NCBI GenBank assembly: GCA_025935735.1
Contig: JAICUS010000044.1
Coordinates: forward strand, 1 to 18,734
Source: Solirubrobacteraceae bacterium
Lineage (GTDB): Bacteria; Actinomycetota; Thermoleophilia; Solirubrobacterales; Solirubrobacteraceae
DNA: 18,734 nt
Direction of reading: 5' to 3'
Position 1 is the first letter of the stretch, and each line of letters opens with the position of its first letter. A model generated the notes under the pieces. It did no database searches. It was not told where the DNA came from and worked only from the letters and a program-made list of their open reading frames with translations. This document shows positions 7,397 to 13,709 of the stretch, piece after piece. Both the position numbers and the translations under genes were made by a program.

Positions 7397-7402
7397 ATTC
7401 TA
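7397..7402 (-). promoter_or_regulatory. -10 box (TAGAAT) for the four-cysteine gene and ltrA
   Basis: On the minus strand TAGAAT lies eight bases before ATG 7388, fitting leaderless transcription. The box overlaps the first base of the lipoprotein start codon on the other strand, so the two divergent genes share one very short control region of about 13 bases and could interfere with each other. No clear -35 is visible. Confidence 0.45.
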
Positions 7403-7800
7403 TGCTCCGGCTCGTGCGCCGCCCGCTCGTCGCGCTCGTCGCCGCCGCGCTCGCGCTCGGCGGCTGCGGCTCCGGGCCCTCGGACGCCGAGCAGGTGCGC
7501 GCCGCCGTGCTCGCGTTCGGCCGGGCCACGGCGGCCAAGGACTACCAGCGGCTGTGCGACCGGCTGCTCGCGCCGCGGCTGGTGGAGAAGATCAAGCAGG
7601 CCGGGCTGCCGTGCGAGGTGGCGCTGCAGAAGGGGCTCGGCGGCGTGAAGGACCCGAAGCTGACGATCGGCCGGATCGCCGTCGACGGCGACTCGGCCAC
7701 CGCGGACGTCCGCACGTCGGCCCGCGGCCAGCCGCCGTCCCGGGACACGCTGAAGCTGACCAAGGTGGGTGGAAGATGGAAGATCGCCTCGCTCGGGTAG
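7402..7800 (+). CDS. Small lipoprotein, probable NTF2-like/DUF4878-type fold
   Basis: 132 residues from ATG 7402; an in-frame ATG at 7387 would add five residues and cannot be excluded. I prefer 7402 because it gives a compact lipoprotein signal: MLRLVRRP, a hydrophobic stretch, then the lipobox L-G-G-C with Cys22 as the lipidated residue. The mature part begins with EQVRAAVLAFGRATAAKDYQ and ends with KLTKVGGRWKIASLG, the pattern of small NTF2-like proteins (helix with 'A..AKDY..LC', ending with a strand 'GGRWKI'). Two further cysteines in the mature part could pair outside the cell. It is anchored to the outer face of the membrane; its ligand is unknown. It ends 48 bases before the XRE-cupin start, in whose upstream region the operator boxes lie. 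Confidence 0.8.
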   Translation: MLRLVRRPLVALVAAALALGGCGSGPSDAEQVRAAVLAFGRATAAKDYQRLCDRLLAPRLVEKIKQAGLPCEVALQKGLGGVKDPKLTIGRIAVDGDSATADVRTSARGQPPSRDTLKLTKVGGRWKIASLG

Positions 7801-7813
7801 CCGCGCTGCTCAG

Positions 7814-7849
7814 TTGATTGCGCATCAGCTGCGCAGTATGATGCGCAGA
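7814..7849 (+). promoter_or_regulatory. Core promoter of the XRE-cupin operon covered by three TGCGCA boxes
   Basis: TTGATT (7814-7819) and TATGAT (7837-7842) are a good -35/-10 pair with a 17-base spacer. The -10 ends six bases before ATG 7849, so the start codon is the likely first transcribed base. Three copies of the palindrome TGCGCA lie at 7819-7824, 7830-7835 and 7842-7847, starting 11 and 12 bases apart, i.e. about one helical turn. The outer two extend into a longer inverted repeat, TGCGCATCA (7819-7827) and TGATGCGCA (7839-7847). The boxes touch the -35, fill the spacer and touch the -10, the arrangement of a repressor operator, most simply for the XRE-cupin protein itself. Confidence 0.7.
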
Positions 7850-8385
7850 TGGCGGCGATCCTGATCGGCGAGAACGTCAAGGCCCTGCGGCAGCGAGGGC
7901 ACCTGCCGGCGCTGGAGCTCTCGCGCCGCTCCGGCGTGGCCCGCAACACGATCGCCGCGCTCGAGGCCGGCGAGGGCAACCCGACCGTCGACACGCTCTA
8001 CGCGCTGGCCAACGCGCTCGGCGTGCCGCTCTCCGACCTGTTGGAGAAGCCGGAGCCCGGCGCCCGGGTCGTCCGCGCCGGCACCGGTCCCGCGATTGAG
8101 GGCGCGGCGCTCGACGCGCGGCTGCTGGAGCGCATCGAGCGCCCCGGCCTGCTCGGCGAGCTCTACGCCATCCGCTTCCATCCCGGCGCCGCCCGCCACG
8201 CCCAGCCGCACCCGCTGGGCGTCGAGGAGCGCCTGCATGTCCACACCGGCCGCGTCCGGGTCGGCCCCGAGGACGCGCCGCTCGAGCTCGGCCCGGGCGA
8301 CTTCGCCCGCTACAGCGGCGCCGTGCCGCACGTCTACGAGGCGCTCGACGGGGAGGCGGCGGGCACGCTGCTGATGCTCACATGA
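7849..8385 (+). CDS. XRE-family transcriptional regulator with C-terminal cupin domain
   Basis: 178 residues. Residues ~8-64 are a helix-turn-helix of the XRE/HipB/cro type (GENVKALRQRG, then SRRSGVARNTIAALEAGEGN and TLYALANALGVPLSDLL). Residues ~105-178 are a cupin beta-barrel (FHPGAARHAQPHPLGVEE, GPGDFARYSGAVPHVYEAL) that probably senses a small ligand. This architecture is that of PuuR/SutR-like regulators, which often control the neighbouring amine, amino acid or sulfur metabolism gene. The stop overlaps the aminotransferase start as ATGA, so the regulator and enzyme are translated together. The promoter, with three operator-like boxes, fits self-repression. The start is fixed by the -10 box six bases upstream. 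The ligand may be the substrate or product of the adjacent aminotransferase; that is inference. Confidence 0.9.
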   Translation: MAAILIGENVKALRQRGHLPALELSRRSGVARNTIAALEAGEGNPTVDTLYALANALGVPLSDLLEKPEPGARVVRAGTGPAIEGAALDARLLERIERPGLLGELYAIRFHPGAARHAQPHPLGVEERLHVHTGRVRVGPEDAPLELGPGDFARYSGAVPHVYEALDGEAAGTLLMLT

Positions 8386-9536
8386 TCCCCCGGTCCGCCC
8401 GCCTCGCCGACATCGTGGGCTTCGGCATCGACGCCGTCGCCGCCGCGATCGAGGCGCCGGGGACGCTGCGGCTGGAGAACCTGGACACCGACCTGCCGCT
8501 GCCGCCCGGGGCGGTCCGGGTGACCCGCGAGGCGCTCGACGACCCCGCCTCGAACTCCTGGCTGCCGTTCACCGGCGACCTGGGGTTGCGCGCCGCGATC
8601 TCCGACCACACGTTCGCCCGCCACGGCCGCCGCTACGACCCGGAGCGCGAGATCGCCGTCACCTGCGGCGGCACCGAGGCCGTGCTGGACATCCTGCTGG
8701 CCACGCTGGACCCCGGCGACGAGGTCGTGCTCACCGACCCGATCTACGCCGGCCTGGTCAACCGGGTGCGGCTGGCCGGCGGCGTCCCGGCGTTCGCGCC
8801 GCTGGCCGTCGCCGGCGGCGAGTGGCGCCTGGACCGCGACGCGCTCGCCGCGGCGGTCACCGACCGCACCGTCGCGCTGCTGATGATGAGCCCGTCGATG
8901 CCCAGCGGCTGCGTGCTCGACCGCGCCGACTGGGAGGCCGTCGCCGCATTGTGCGAGCGCCACGACCTCTTCCTGCTCTACGACGCGGCGATGGAGGCCC
9001 TGCTGTTCGACGGCCGCGAGCTCGTCTCGCCGCTGTCGGTCGACGGCCTCGCCGACCGCACGGTGATCGCCGGCTCGATGTCCAAGGAGCACCGGATGAT
9101 CGGCTGGCGCGTCGGCTGGATCGCCGGCCCCGAGCCCGTCGTGCGCGACGCCGGCTGGGTGCACGTCTACAACACCACGACCCCCGTGTCCGTGGCCCGC
9201 CGCGCCGCCGAGGCCGTGCTGCGCGGGCCGCAGGAGCACGTCGCCCGGGCCACCGCGGAGCTCCAGCGCCGGCGCGACGCCGTCCTCGCCGCCCTGCCGG
9301 GCTGGCCGCTGATCTCCCCCGGTGGCGGCTGGTCGCTGCTGCTCGACGTCGCGGCGCTCGGCGCCACGCCCCCGGACGCCTCGCGGATCATGCTCGCGGA
9401 GGCCGGGATCGCCGCCACCGCCATGACCGGCTGGGGCGGCGCGGTGGCCGCGCGGCACGTGCGCTTCGTGTTCAGCGCCGAGCCGGTGGAGCGGCTCGCG
9501 GAGCTCGCGCGGCTGCACCAGACCTCATTGGTCTGA
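8382..9536 (+). CDS. PLP-dependent class I/II aminotransferase-like enzyme with altered active-site motifs
   Basis: 384 residues, fold type I. GGTEAVLDILLATLDPGDEV and TDPIYAGLVNRVRLAGG are the phosphate- and ring-stacking region, and SMSKEHRMIGWRVGW holds the PLP lysine (Lys235) and the following arginine (Arg243). Two usually invariant positions differ: the NPxNPTG loop reads SPSMPSG, with Met173 in place of the Asn that hydrogen-bonds the cofactor, and the DxxY motif reads DAAM, keeping Asp201 but with Met204 for Tyr. Lysine and aspartate remain, so PLP binding is likely, but the chemistry or substrate may differ from standard transaminases. It is translationally coupled (ATGA) to the XRE-cupin regulator and followed 34 bases later by a PfkB kinase, so the three probably form one operon. 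The substrate is unknown. Confidence 0.85.
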   Translation: MIPRSARLADIVGFGIDAVAAAIEAPGTLRLENLDTDLPLPPGAVRVTREALDDPASNSWLPFTGDLGLRAAISDHTFARHGRRYDPEREIAVTCGGTEAVLDILLATLDPGDEVVLTDPIYAGLVNRVRLAGGVPAFAPLAVAGGEWRLDRDALAAAVTDRTVALLMMSPSMPSGCVLDRADWEAVAALCERHDLFLLYDAAMEALLFDGRELVSPLSVDGLADRTVIAGSMSKEHRMIGWRVGWIAGPEPVVRDAGWVHVYNTTTPVSVARRAAEAVLRGPQEHVARATAELQRRRDAVLAALPGWPLISPGGGWSLLLDVAALGATPPDASRIMLAEAGIAATAMTGWGGAVAARHVRFVFSAEPVERLAELARLHQTSLV

Positions 9537-9570
9537 GCGCCATCCCCGGTGACCTGATAGACGTGGGCCC

Positions 9571-10464
9571 ATGAGCGTGGACGTCGTCGTCGCCGTGCCG
9601 GCCTTCCTCGACATGACCTTCGTGGGTCTCGAGGGCCTGCCCGGGCTCGGCGAGGAGCGCTTCGCCGGCGACCTCGTGCGCTCCCCGGGCGGCGGCGCGA
9701 TCACCGCGATCGGGGCCGCCCGCCTGGGTCTGTCGACCGCCCTGGCCGCGCCGCTGGGCGGCGACCCGGCCGGCGACGTGGTCCGCGGGGTGATGGACGA
9801 GGAGGGCGTGCAGGTCGTCGGCCCGACCTGCCCGCGCACGCCGATCACCATGGTCATGCCGATCGAGGGCGAGCGGGCGATGGTCACCTACGACCCGGGC
9901 GTGCGCGCCCGCGCGGCCGACATCGCCGCGCTGGCCCCGCGCGCCGTGGTCACCGGGCTCAGCCAGCTCGACGTGGTGCCCGCCGGCGCCCGCGCCTACG
10001 TGACCGTGGGCGACGACGACGCCCGTGCGTTCGCCGGCCGCCTGCCCGGCCAGGCGGCCCGGGCCACCGGCCTGCAGATCGACCAGCGCGAGGCGCTCGT
10101 GCTCACCGGCGCCGGGACGCCGCAGGAGGCGGCGGCGATGATCGGGGCGCGGGTGCCCGCGGTGACCGTCTCGCTCAACGGCGGCGGCGCGACCGCGGTG
10201 GTGGACGGCGAGGCGCTGGAGGTCCCGGGCTACGAGATCGGCCACGCGGTCGACTCCACCGGCTCCAGCGACCTGTTCGTCGCCGCCTGGGCGTGGGGCG
10301 ACGCGATCGGCATGCCGGTCGCCGACACCCTGCGCTGGGCCGAGCTCTACGCCGCGCTCTCGGTCCGCGTGCCGACCGGCGCGGCCGGCGCCACGCCGCT
10401 GGGCGAGCTGATGGAGGAGGGCGCCCGCCGCGGCCTCCCCGCCCCGCCGGCGCGCTCGGCCTGA
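9571..10464 (+). CDS. PfkB-family carbohydrate/nucleoside kinase
   Basis: 297 residues, ribokinase fold. The first PfkB signature is seen at residues ~39-53 (SPGGGAITAIGAARLG) and the second at 228-234, where DSTGSSD replaces the common DTTGAGD; Asp234 is the catalytic base and Thr230/Gly231 belong to the anion hole. The family transfers phosphate from ATP to sugars, nucleosides or related alcohols; the substrate cannot be read from sequence. It starts 34 bases after the aminotransferase stop with no promoter that I can see, so it is probably the third gene of the XRE-cupin operon. Its last 118 bases are overlapped by the 3' end of the DUF6691 gene on the other strand. Confidence 0.88.
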   Translation: MSVDVVVAVPAFLDMTFVGLEGLPGLGEERFAGDLVRSPGGGAITAIGAARLGLSTALAAPLGGDPAGDVVRGVMDEEGVQVVGPTCPRTPITMVMPIEGERAMVTYDPGVRARAADIAALAPRAVVTGLSQLDVVPAGARAYVTVGDDDARAFAGRLPGQAARATGLQIDQREALVLTGAGTPQEAAAMIGARVPAVTVSLNGGGATAVVDGEALEVPGYEIGHAVDSTGSSDLFVAAWAWGDAIGMPVADTLRWAELYAALSVRVPTGAAGATPLGELMEEGARRGLPAPPARSA

Positions 10465-10859
10465 CGGCGCACGGCCAGCCGCAGGCCGACCGTCAGCCCG
10501 ACGATCGTGGCCAGGCTCCACCAGACGCCCTGGCCGAGCTGGGTGGCGATCGGGCCCGGGCAGGCGTCGGCCACCGCCCAGCCGGCGCCGAACAGCAGCG
10601 CGCCGACCACGTGCGGGCGGGCCGGCCTGACCGCGGTCCAGCGCACGGGCTCACCGGTGAGCAGCGCGCGGGCGCGCCGGGCGCGCAGCAGCCGCAACCC
10701 TGCGAACGCGGTGACCACCGCGCCGGCGAAGAAGAGGTACAGGTAGGCGCTGCGGAACAACAGTCCGTCCCGAAGTACGACCGGGCTGGTGAGCCCCGTC
10801 CAGCACAGCGTGACGCCGAAGACGACGCCGACCAGCGCGGCGGCCGCCCGCGAGCGCAT
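10347..10859 (-). CDS. YeeE/YedE family transporter, second half (DUF6691-like)
   Basis: 170 residues with about four membrane helices. The family motif is clear: FGAGWAVADACPGPIATQLG, with Cys100 in D-A-C-P-G-P; an N-terminal GLTSP element matches the other half-conserved site. In the two-part YeeE/YedE (Sulf_transp) transporters this protein pairs with the upstream one to form a pore that moves thiosulfate or another sulfur species past conserved cysteines. The start ATG overlaps the stop of its partner (TGATG). The last ~40 residues are a soluble Pro/Ser/Ala-rich tail (SSISSPSGVAPAAPVGTRTE) beyond the usual end of the family; this tail is encoded entirely opposite the pfkB 3' end, so it may be an accidental extension after loss of an earlier stop. 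Confidence 0.82.
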   Translation of the reverse strand: MRSRAAAALVGVVFGVTLCWTGLTSPVVLRDGLLFRSAYLYLFFAGAVVTAFAGLRLLRARRARALLTGEPVRWTAVRPARPHVVGALLFGAGWAVADACPGPIATQLGQGVWWSLATIVGLTVGLRLAVRRQAERAGGAGRPRRAPSSISSPSGVAPAAPVGTRTESAA

Positions 10860-11320
10860 CAGATGACCGCCTCGATCAGGAAGCTCACGCCGATCGCGGT
10901 GGCGAAGAACGTCGCCGTGGCGACCAGGCTGGCCGGCGAGAGCTGCGCGTTGCCGCTCAGCCCGTTGCCCGACGTGCAGCCACCGGCGGTCTTCGCGCCG
11001 TAGCCGATCAGCACGCCGGCGCCGGCCAGGATCGGCGCGATCAGCCAGCGCGCGTTGCCGTGGAAGGTCGCGGTCAGCCAGCCGTAGCCGTGGAAGTCCG
11101 GCCCGCCGGCCACCAGCGTGAACCCGACCGCGCCGATCAGCAGGCCGACGAGCAGCCAGCCGCGCGTGCCGAAGGCCAGGCTGCGCCGCGACAGCCGCTC
11201 CACCACGTCCGACCAGGCGCCGGTGACGCCGAGCCGCTCGTTGAGCAGCCAGCGCAGCGCGACCACACACAGGCCCAGGACGGGCCCGCCGACGAACCAC
11301 GGGAGCTGCTGGTGCAGCAT
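10859..11320 (-). CDS. YeeE/YedE family transporter, first half
   Basis: 153 residues with four membrane helices (about 8-26, 54-74, 91-108, 130-150). The signature GYGAKTAGGCTSGNGLSGNA, at about residues 106-125 with Cys115, is the Sulf_transp motif of YeeE/YedE transporters, where the cysteine relays thiosulfate or a related sulfur compound. Together with the following DUF6691-like gene it makes one two-part transporter. It starts 25 bases after the aldo/keto reductase stop. A TATCCT box seven bases before ATG 11320 could give a leaderless transcript of its own, so it may be both read through from the operon upstream and independently started. Confidence 0.88.
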   Translation of the reverse strand: MLHQQLPWFVGGPVLGLCVVALRWLLNERLGVTGAWSDVVERLSRRSLAFGTRGWLLVGLLIGAVGFTLVAGGPDFHGYGWLTATFHGNARWLIAPILAGAGVLIGYGAKTAGGCTSGNGLSGNAQLSPASLVATATFFATAIGVSFLIEAVI

Positions 11321-11327
11321 CCCAACC

Positions 11328-11333
11328 AGGATA
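11328..11333 (-). promoter_or_regulatory. -10 box (TATCCT) ahead of the YeeE/YedE pair
   Basis: On the minus strand TATCCT lies seven bases before ATG 11320 in the 25-base gap after the aldo/keto reductase gene. It fits TANNNT and leaderless spacing. The -35 is weak (TCTTCA at 17 bases), so this is a tentative internal promoter; the GGTTGGG between box and start could instead be a poor ribosome site. Confidence 0.35.
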
Positions 11334-11345
11334 GGCGATCGGATT

Positions 11346-12257
11346 TCAGGTGAAGAGCCCGGACACGTCCAGCTCCGCGGCGCGCACGTTCTCCGCCACC
11401 TGCTCGGGCGTGGTGGCGCCGAACAGCACCGTGGCCACGCCGGGGCGCGTATACGCGAACGCCATCGCCAGCGCGGCCGGCGTCGTGCCGCGCTCCTGCG
11501 CCAGCTCGTGGAGGCGCTCGGCCACGCGCCGCGCGTCGGCGAAACGCGGGTCGGCGATCTCCTCGCTCATGCGTCCCGATCCGCCGTGCGCGTACTTGCC
11601 GGACAGGATCCCGCCGGCCAGCACGAACGAGGCGACCACGCTCGCGCCGCACGCCGCCAGCGCCGCCTGCATGTCGTCGTCCTCCACCGGCGAGCGCTGC
11701 GCGAGGCTGTAGGGCAGCTGCGCGGCGCACGGCGCGGGGACGCCCTGCTCGCGGGCGATCCGGCCGGCCGCGGCGATCCGGTCGGCCGGCCAGTTGACGA
11801 TCCCCCAGGCGCGGACCTTGCCGGCCCGCAGCAGCCCGCCGGCCGCGTCGACCACCTGGTCCAGCGGCAAGTCGGCCGGCGGTGGGTCGGCGTAGACGAA
11901 GTCGACGTGGTCGAGCCCGGTGCGCTGCAGCGAGGCGTCGAGCTCCTGCGCAGCCGTCTGCCCGGGCCAGAACTCCCACCACAGCTTCTCGGCGATCGTC
12001 ACCTCCGCGCGCGGCCAGCCGGAGCGGCGGAAGACCTCGCCGAACACCACCTCGGAGTAGCCGGTGGGGATCGGCGCGCGGCCGGTGAGGTCGTTGTAGC
12101 GGGCGATCTCGAGGAAATCGACGCCGTGCTCGCGCGCCGCGTTCAGCACCGCCACGGCCTGCTGGCGCGGGATCCGCTCGTATGTGCGCCAGGAGCCGAG
12201 CGCGAACGCGGAGACCTCGAGCCCGGACTCGCCCAGCCGGCGCCGCTCGACGGTCAA
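11346..12257 (-). CDS. Aldo/keto reductase-family protein with altered catalytic tetrad
   Basis: 303 residues, TIM-barrel of the aldo/keto reductase family. RRLGESGLEVSAFALGSW is the classic N-terminus, GVDFLEIARYNDLTGR follows, VTIAEKLWWEF contains the lysine (Lys91), and GVATVLFGATTPEQVAEN near residue 280 is the usual NADP-binding end. The tetrad Asp-Tyr-Lys-His looks changed: the Asp of FFDTA aligns with Glu50, the Tyr is shifted (Tyr54), and the His of LHxPD aligns with Asp124 (YADPPP). Ordinary carbonyl reduction is therefore doubtful. I chose TTG 12257 because it overlaps the stop of the GFA gene as TTGA and puts the LGESGLEV motif at the expected distance from the start; no ATG or GTG is better placed. 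Third gene of the five-gene run that starts at 13614. Confidence 0.85.
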   Translation of the reverse strand: MTVERRRLGESGLEVSAFALGSWRTYERIPRQQAVAVLNAAREHGVDFLEIARYNDLTGRAPIPTGYSEVVFGEVFRRSGWPRAEVTIAEKLWWEFWPGQTAAQELDASLQRTGLDHVDFVYADPPPADLPLDQVVDAAGGLLRAGKVRAWGIVNWPADRIAAAGRIAREQGVPAPCAAQLPYSLAQRSPVEDDDMQAALAACGASVVASFVLAGGILSGKYAHGGSGRMSEEIADPRFADARRVAERLHELAQERGTTPAALAMAFAYTRPGVATVLFGATTPEQVAENVRAAELDVSGLFT

Positions 12258-12655
12258 CCGCGCGCCCGCGGGTAGCGGGTAAGGCCGTCGTCGGGCACGG
12301 TCTCCCAGTCCGGGGCCGACTCGAGCCATTGGCGGTAGGAGGGGCGCACGCCCGGGTCGGCGTCCAGCGTGCCCATGCGCACGCCGACCGGCAGCTCGCC
12401 GCCGCCGGAGAACAGCGCGCTGCCGCACAGCGAGCAGAACGACTTCGGGAAGCCGTCCTCCGGCGCCCACGTGCGGACCGCCTCCTCGCCGGCGGTGATC
12501 CGGAAGTGCTCGGATGCGACCCGGGCGTTGATCGACCACGCCGTCCCCGTGCGCCGCTGGCAGCGGTGGCAGTGGCAGTAGCCGGCGCTCTCGAACCGCG
12601 CGGTGACCTCGTAGCGCACGGCCCCGCAGGCGCAGCCGCCGGTGATCGGCTCCAT
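12254..12655 (-). CDS. GFA (glutathione-dependent formaldehyde-activating-like) family zinc protein
   Basis: 133 residues. The cysteine set of the GFA/Mss4-like fold is complete: C8-x-C10, C27-x-C29-x-x-C32 in YCHCHRCQRRTGTAW, and C74-x-x-C77 in FCSLCGSALF. These bind zinc. The family name comes from glutathione-dependent formaldehyde processing, but most actinobacterial members have no proven activity, and these cells use mycothiol rather than glutathione. The start ATG 12655 overlaps the stop of the F420-type oxidoreductase (TGATG), and its own stop overlaps the TTG start of the aldo/keto reductase-like gene. So it is tightly tied to two redox enzymes. A role in aldehyde handling is a guess from the neighbours. 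Confidence 0.88.
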   Translation of the reverse strand: MEPITGGCACGAVRYEVTARFESAGYCHCHRCQRRTGTAWSINARVASEHFRITAGEEAVRTWAPEDGFPKSFCSLCGSALFSGGGELPVGVRMGTLDADPGVRPSYRQWLESAPDWETVPDDGLTRYPRARG

Positions 12656-13614
12656 CACGCCACCCCCGCCCGCAGCGCGCCGGCCACGTCGCGCGCGAAC
12701 AGCTCGAGCGTCCGCCGGTCCAGCGGGGGGCGGGCCTGCATCAGGAAGTCGCCGGCGCCCTGCTCGCGCGCCACCTCGCACCGCTCGGCGCACTGCTCGG
12801 GCGTGCCCACGATCATCCCCTCCCGCAGTCGCTCGGGCGCCACGCCGCGGGTCGCGGCCAGCGCGCGCAGGTTGTCCTCGGCCTCGGCCTCGGTCTCGCC
12901 CAGCACGGCCCGGAACACCACCTGCTTGCGGATGTCCTCGGGGTCGCGCCCGACGTCGGCGCAGTGGCGGGCCAGCACGTCGAGCTTGTGGGCGTACGTC
13001 TCGCGGTCGGCCAGGAACGTGTTCCAGCCGTCGGCGTGCTCGGCCACGATGCGCAGGGTGCGCCGCTCACCCGAGCCGCCGATCCACAGCGGCAAGCGCT
13101 CTTGCAGCGGCTTCGGCTCGGCCATCGCGTCCGTGAGCTGGAAGTGCCGGCCGGAGAAGTTGGCGCGCTCCTGCGTCCACAGCGCGCGCAGGACGTGGCA
13201 GGCCTCGTCGAGCATGTCCATCCGCACGCCGATGCGCGGGAACGGGATGCCGTACTGGCCGTGCTCGAGCTCATACCAGGCGGCGCCGACGCCGAGCTCC
13301 AGCCGGCCGCCGGAGACGTGGTCGATGGTGGCCGCCATCTTGGCCAGCACGGCCGGATGGCGGTAGGTCACGCCGAGGACGATGACGCCGCACCGCAGCC
13401 GCTCGGTGTGCGCCGCCATCGCCGCCAAGAGGGTCAGCCCCTCGAAGCACGGGCCGGTCGGATCGGCCTGGATGGGCATGAAGTGGTCGAACACCGAGGC
13501 CCAGTCGAGCCCGGCCGCCTCGGCGGCGCGCCAGAGCTCCAGGTAGGCCGGGAAGTCGCTGTACTGCTGCCCCGAGTGGATCCCGAAGCGCAGCTCGCCC
13601 GCGTGGATCTGCAC
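12655..13614 (-). CDS. LLM-class F420-dependent oxidoreductase (luciferase-like)
   Basis: 319 residues, one TIM-barrel domain of the bacterial-luciferase superfamily. Typical pieces are AAEAAGLDWASVFDHFMPI near the N-terminus, TLLAAMAAHTERLRCGVIVL, HPAVLAKMAATIDHVSGGRL with GVGAAWYELEHGQYG, and PLWIGGSGERRTLRIVAEHA. In actinobacteria this subgroup mostly uses coenzyme F420, occasionally FMN; the substrate is not predictable. The proposed start is GTG 13614, with no better start nearby and with a -10 box (TAGTCT) six bases upstream, so the mRNA is probably leaderless. It is the first gene of the minus-strand run that continues with the GFA protein (TGATG overlap), the aldo/keto reductase-like protein and the YeeE/YedE pair. 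Confidence 0.9.
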   Translation of the reverse strand: MQIHAGELRFGIHSGQQYSDFPAYLELWRAAEAAGLDWASVFDHFMPIQADPTGPCFEGLTLLAAMAAHTERLRCGVIVLGVTYRHPAVLAKMAATIDHVSGGRLELGVGAAWYELEHGQYGIPFPRIGVRMDMLDEACHVLRALWTQERANFSGRHFQLTDAMAEPKPLQERLPLWIGGSGERRTLRIVAEHADGWNTFLADRETYAHKLDVLARHCADVGRDPEDIRKQVVFRAVLGETEAEAEDNLRALAATRGVAPERLREGMIVGTPEQCAERCEVAREQGAGDFLMQARPPLDRRTLELFARDVAGALRAGVA

Positions 13615-13620
13615 GCGCGC

Positions 13621-13646
13621 AGACTATCGGTGGGGTACGCCCCACC
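13621..13646 (-). promoter_or_regulatory. Promoter and inverted repeat ahead of the F420-type oxidoreductase operon
   Basis: On the minus strand TAGTCT (13626-13621) ends six bases before GTG 13614. Directly upstream lies an inverted repeat, GGTGGGG (13629-13635) and CCCCACC (13640-13646), separated by four bases, within the expected -35/-10 spacer. There is no recognisable -35, as in promoters that need an activator, or the repeat is a repressor site. It lies between the divergent genes at 13614 and 13710. Confidence 0.5.
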
Positions 13647-13690
13647 ACCGATCGGGTAGTGGCCCTCGTGTCCCGGCTCGCGCGAGCCGA

Positions 13691-13696
13691 TAACGT
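13691..13696 (+). promoter_or_regulatory. -10 box (TAACGT) for the gene at 13710
   Basis: TAACGT fits TANNNT and lies 13 bases before ATG 13710, which would leave an untranslated leader of only about six bases. A 10-base palindrome, CTCGCGCGAG, sits just upstream at 13677-13686. The box lies inside the longer reading options starting at GTG 13659 or 13668, which argues for ATG 13710. Confidence 0.35.
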
Positions 13697-13709
13697 GCGT
13701 CACAGGCTC

